Assembly: GCA_900762325.1 (NCBI GenBank)
Contig: CAAFGG010000022.1
Coordinates: 1-31,899 of the forward strand
DNA length: 31,899 bases
Source of the DNA: an uncultured Collinsella sp.
GTDB lineage: Bacteria; Actinomycetota; Coriobacteriia; Coriobacteriales; Coriobacteriaceae
Direction: 5' to 3'
The notes under the pieces were generated by a model. That model did no database searches and was not told the DNA's origin. It saw only the letters and a list, made by a program, of their open reading frames with translations. A program made the position numbers and the translations under genes. Positions within the stretch are counted from its first letter, which is position 1. The number at the start of each line of letters is the position of its first letter. Shown one piece after another: positions 30,093 to 31,899 of the stretch.

Positions 30093-30727
30093 CGGATCGC
30101 CTCTTTCCGCTTGTAAGCCGCCAGCTCGCGTTCGACCTGCCTGTCACCGGTCTCGTTGACCCACCAGGGCCATTTCACCCGGCCGCACGGCTCGTCGACC
30201 CCGGCGAACCATTCCCTCAGCCCGTCGAGGCTCACCGGGGAGTGCCCGTTGGCGTCGCAGCCCACGTCGTAGCGCAGGAGCCCCTGCTTGCGGTTGAACT
30301 CGTTGTACGCGCCGCCGCCGCTGTGGATGTGCCCGTGGAGGTGCCACGATCCATGGCTCATGCCCTGCCAGTCGGCCATGGGGTAATGGCACAGGACGAT
30401 CTTCTGCCCGTCGATCTTGAGCACGCAGATCGGCGGTTCCACGGTGAACGCGCCCGCGACCGGCGGCTGGGTCCAGTCCTTGTCATGGTTTCCCGGGACG
30501 AGGTGGATGCGCTTGCAGGCGATCCGCTTACGCAGCCCGTATGCGTCCTGGGCGGTCATCTTGAATGAGAAATCCCCCAGGATGTAGAGCTCGTCATCCA
30601 CGGCGACCCTGCCGTTGATGTTGTCGACGATGGCATCGTTCATCTGCCAAATCGTCTCCCACGGCCGGTCCGTGAACTTCAGGACGTTCTCGTGCCCGAA
30701 GTGCGTGTCACTGGTGAACCAGATCAT
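30089..30727 (-). CDS. metallophosphoesterase 3 (first of the operon)
   Basis: The product is 212 residues; ATG 30727 follows AAGGAG at about 8 bases. The motifs TSDTHFGHENV (5-15), LGDFSF, VPGNHD, LCHYPM and HLHGHIHSG are those of a different calcineurin-like branch, common in phages and plasmids. About 50 extra residues at the C-terminus are rich in Trp and basic residues (VKWPWWVNETGDRQVERELA). Cluster D of CTAATAG heptamers lies about 200 bases upstream and may regulate the operon. Confidence 0.92.
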   Translation of the reverse strand: MIWFTSDTHFGHENVLKFTDRPWETIWQMNDAIVDNINGRVAVDDELYILGDFSFKMTAQDAYGLRKRIACKRIHLVPGNHDKDWTQPPVAGAFTVEPPICVLKIDGQKIVLCHYPMADWQGMSHGSWHLHGHIHSGGGAYNEFNRKQGLLRYDVGCDANGHSPVSLDGLREWFAGVDEPCGRVKWPWWVNETGDRQVERELAAYKRKEAIR

Positions 30728-30920
30728 TCCATTGTCTCCTTGTCGCTAAATACCGTTCTCCTTTGCGCAATTGAGGAGACGTATTTTGAGCGACATGAGG
30801 CGTTCGAACCTCATGTTCTGTGCTCCAATCTGCCGGATTGTTCCAGCTAAAACTTTAAAACCTCGTGCGGGCAGAAAACCGTGTCCCGTTTGTGGGGTCA
30901 TAGTATAGGCACTGTTAGAA

Positions 30921-31007
30921 CTAATAGCCCAAATCCGTTGCCAACTAGCCACTATTGGCAACTATTAGGCCTTTTAGACAGCGGAACTGACTAATAGCCG
31001 CTATTTG
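30921..31007. repeat. CTAATAG heptamer cluster, copy D
   Basis: CTAATAG 30921, CTATTGG 30952 and CTATTAG 30962 (10 bp apart), then CTAATAG 30991 and CTATTTG 31001 (10 bp apart). An inner TTGCCAA/TTGGCAA pair spans 30938-30960. The stretch 30728-31096 holds no supported gene. Confidence 0.6.
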
Positions 31008-31096
31008 TTAGGCCGTTTTGCAACCACGAGCGCTGCCGTGGATTCTTGATACGGCGCATCGACAACAGCAATGTCAAGCGGGTAGAATGGTGCCGA

Positions 31097-31333
31097 CGGC
31101 AGCCCAAGTTGTAGTGAGCTGGGCAGAGCCGTTGCTTAATGAAGTTGGGTCATCGTCTTAGCGACGGTGGCCTTCTTTTTGGGCTTCGAGCCCTGCTTGA
31201 GTGCCTTGGAAAGGCCGACAAGGGCCGTGAGGAGCGAGACCATAGCAGTCAGGAGCTTCACGGACTCAGTGAAATCGGTCATGGGCATCACCTCCCATCG
31301 GATGGAGGGCTCTGCCCGGCACAAGGGCTGCCG
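31097..31333. promoter_or_regulatory. nested long-range inverted repeats enclosing the toxin-like gene
   Basis: GGGCAGAGCC (31121-31130) pairs with 31308-31317, extended by a few more pairs, and CGGCAGCCC (31097-31105) pairs with 31325-31333. Together they would fold the 5' leader of the minus-strand mRNA onto its 3' end, enclosing the whole 48-codon gene. 5'-3' closure of this type is a hallmark of hok-like and related type I toxin mRNAs. Confidence 0.7.
31136..31282 (-). CDS. small membrane peptide, probable type I toxin
   Basis: The product is 48 residues from ATG 31282, with GGGAGGTG at 8 bases; ATG 31288 would be too near the ribosome site. A polar start (TDFTES) is followed by one hydrophobic helix (about 8-29, VKLLTAMVSLLTALVGLSKA) and a very basic tail (KQGSKPKKKATVAK). 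Small size, single membrane helix, cationic end and strong ribosome site match holin-like type I toxins. The mRNA ends are complementary to each other (31097-31333), supporting RNA-level control. No antisense promoter was located, so toxicity is inferred. Confidence 0.6.
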   Translation of the reverse strand: MTDFTESVKLLTAMVSLLTALVGLSKALKQGSKPKKKATVAKTMTQLH

Positions 31334-31810
31334 ACAGCGCTGCTGATTCTAGCAGAGCGTCATTCCTCTTCGATCAATCCGTGCTCCACTCCCTCGCCGG
31401 AATCCAGTCCGTAATCCGTGGGTCATTTTCCTTTGTTTTGCGAGACTGGTTGATAACAAGCAGGTGGAATAAACATGGAGCCCGACATCTCTCGCGCAAT
31501 CGGCGCGCGGCAAGGGTAGGGCCCATCTCATATGTTGTCAACGCTAGCGGTGAACCTGAACGCCAGGGCACATTCTTTGTTGGATGAAACCATCATAGCG
31601 GCTAGCGGAAGGTGTCATCGAAGGAGTGCGCTGTAAAGCACCCGTCTCCTTAACTGTTAGAAATGCGAGTTAATAATCTATGTGGTCGATATGCCGTTAA
31701 ACCCGCATATCGATACCGTTCAGCCATTCGCCTCGCCCCCGTCGCACGCATCTTCATTCGGTCTGTCATTATCAATCTAACGATGCTTTGGGAAATGTAG
31801 GTGCTTCTGA
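31334..31810. other. gene-free stretch with remnants
   Basis: No open frame here has both a ribosome site and protein-like composition. A plus-strand frame to 31587 ends in a somewhat protein-like tail (GPISYVVNASGEPERQGTFF) and may be a gene remnant. A hairpin lies at 31687-31712 (CGATATGC/GCATATCG), and GGTGC/GCACC-type pairing near 31627-31645. These could be promoter or terminator parts for the permease gene that starts at 31811. Confidence 0.35.
31687..31712. promoter_or_regulatory. 8-bp dyad upstream of the last gene
   Basis: CGATATGC and GCATATCG are separated by 10 bases. It lies about 100 bases 5' of the partial permease and could be an operator. Confidence 0.35.
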
Positions 31811-31899
31811 ATGTACTGTCGACTTCTTCTCAAACTAATCCTAAGAGACAAGGCCGTATGGATTTGTACGCTCGTTCTCGCTGCAGCCTTTTTCGTCCC
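31811..31899 (+). CDS. partial membrane protein, probable ABC permease (N-terminus)
   Basis: The open frame from ATG 31811 runs off the right edge after 29 codons. It reads as a basic amphipathic start (YCRLLLKLILRDKAVW) followed by a hydrophobic helix (ICTLVLAAAFFVP), like the start of permease 2 at 19651 (LFRLVAADLRTVLKK plus helix). The ribosome site is weak. With the ABC ATPase tail and secreted peptide at the left edge, it suggests that a second peptide-export locus lies outside the window on a larger replicon. Confidence 0.5.
   Translation, partial: MYCRLLLKLILRDKAVWICTLVLAAAFFV

Noticed and set aside
28705..30116. Long plus-strand open frames opposite the metallophosphoesterases
   Set aside because: Shadows of three well-supported minus-strand genes.
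1..31899. CRISPR arrays, rRNA genes and IS elements with transposase
   Set aside because: No regularly spaced repeat-spacer array, no rRNA-like sequence and no transposase frame is visible. The repeats found are short, palindromic or operator-like.

Overview
The window looks like about 32 kb of a large mobilisable plasmid, or a plasmid-derived element, from a Coriobacteriia gut actinobacterium, most like Collinsella. This is inferred from the moderately high GC content, the long membrane-bound LuxR regulator, the DUF4143 ATPases, and a sortase substrate ending in LAQTG instead of LPXTG. I ran no database search. Both ends are cut inside genes, so this is not a closed circle.

Layout. 1-540: the tail of an ABC ATPase and a small secreted protein. 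600-2130: a DUF4143 ATPase behind three 23-bp repeats. 2285-7350, all on the minus strand: a plasmid backbone with an antitoxin-like protein, a DnaB helicase, a replication initiator, a ribbon-helix-helix (RHH) repressor, an iteron origin, a duplicated-domain protein, a second RHH protein and ParA. 7400-8190: two very small genes, one broken by a stop codon. 8397-12105: a 1116-residue sortase-anchored coiled-coil surface protein with a CAP domain, divergent from an XRE repressor. 12130-13660: a second DUF4143 ATPase. 13660-15011: a hairpin-rich oriT-like stretch and mobC. 15190-21843: a cassette of LuxR regulator, secreted peptide, two permeases, ABC ATPase and a DUF5028-like protein, sitting between mobC and a relaxase that retains only its C-terminus. 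22560-23940: no genes; holds a candidate structured RNA of about 750 nt. 23941-28600: a small coiled-coil protein, a third DUF4143 ATPase between two near-identical palindromes, a serine resolvase, an RHH/coiled-coil protein, a membrane peptide and a lipoprotein. 28630-30727: three tandem metallophosphoesterases. 31097-31333: a small membrane peptide resembling a type I toxin. 31811-end: the start of another permease.

Three dispersed repeat families tie the region together as one replicon. (1) CGTTGCAT-type iterons lie at the origin and at the rep, dnaB and antitoxin-like genes. (2) TCTAGA hexamers spaced exactly 11 bp apart occur in arrays at 4.08, 7.22, 7.30, 7.84, 23.8 and 28.6 kb; the densest is upstream of parA, as expected for a centromere or par operator. 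(3) CTAATAG heptamers, often in pairs 10 bp apart, form clusters at 0.6, 7.7, 22.56 and 30.9 kb, each at a boundary between gene modules. The second and third families, the structured RNA, the DUF4143 upstream repeats and the relaxase-splitting cassette are the most promising leads.
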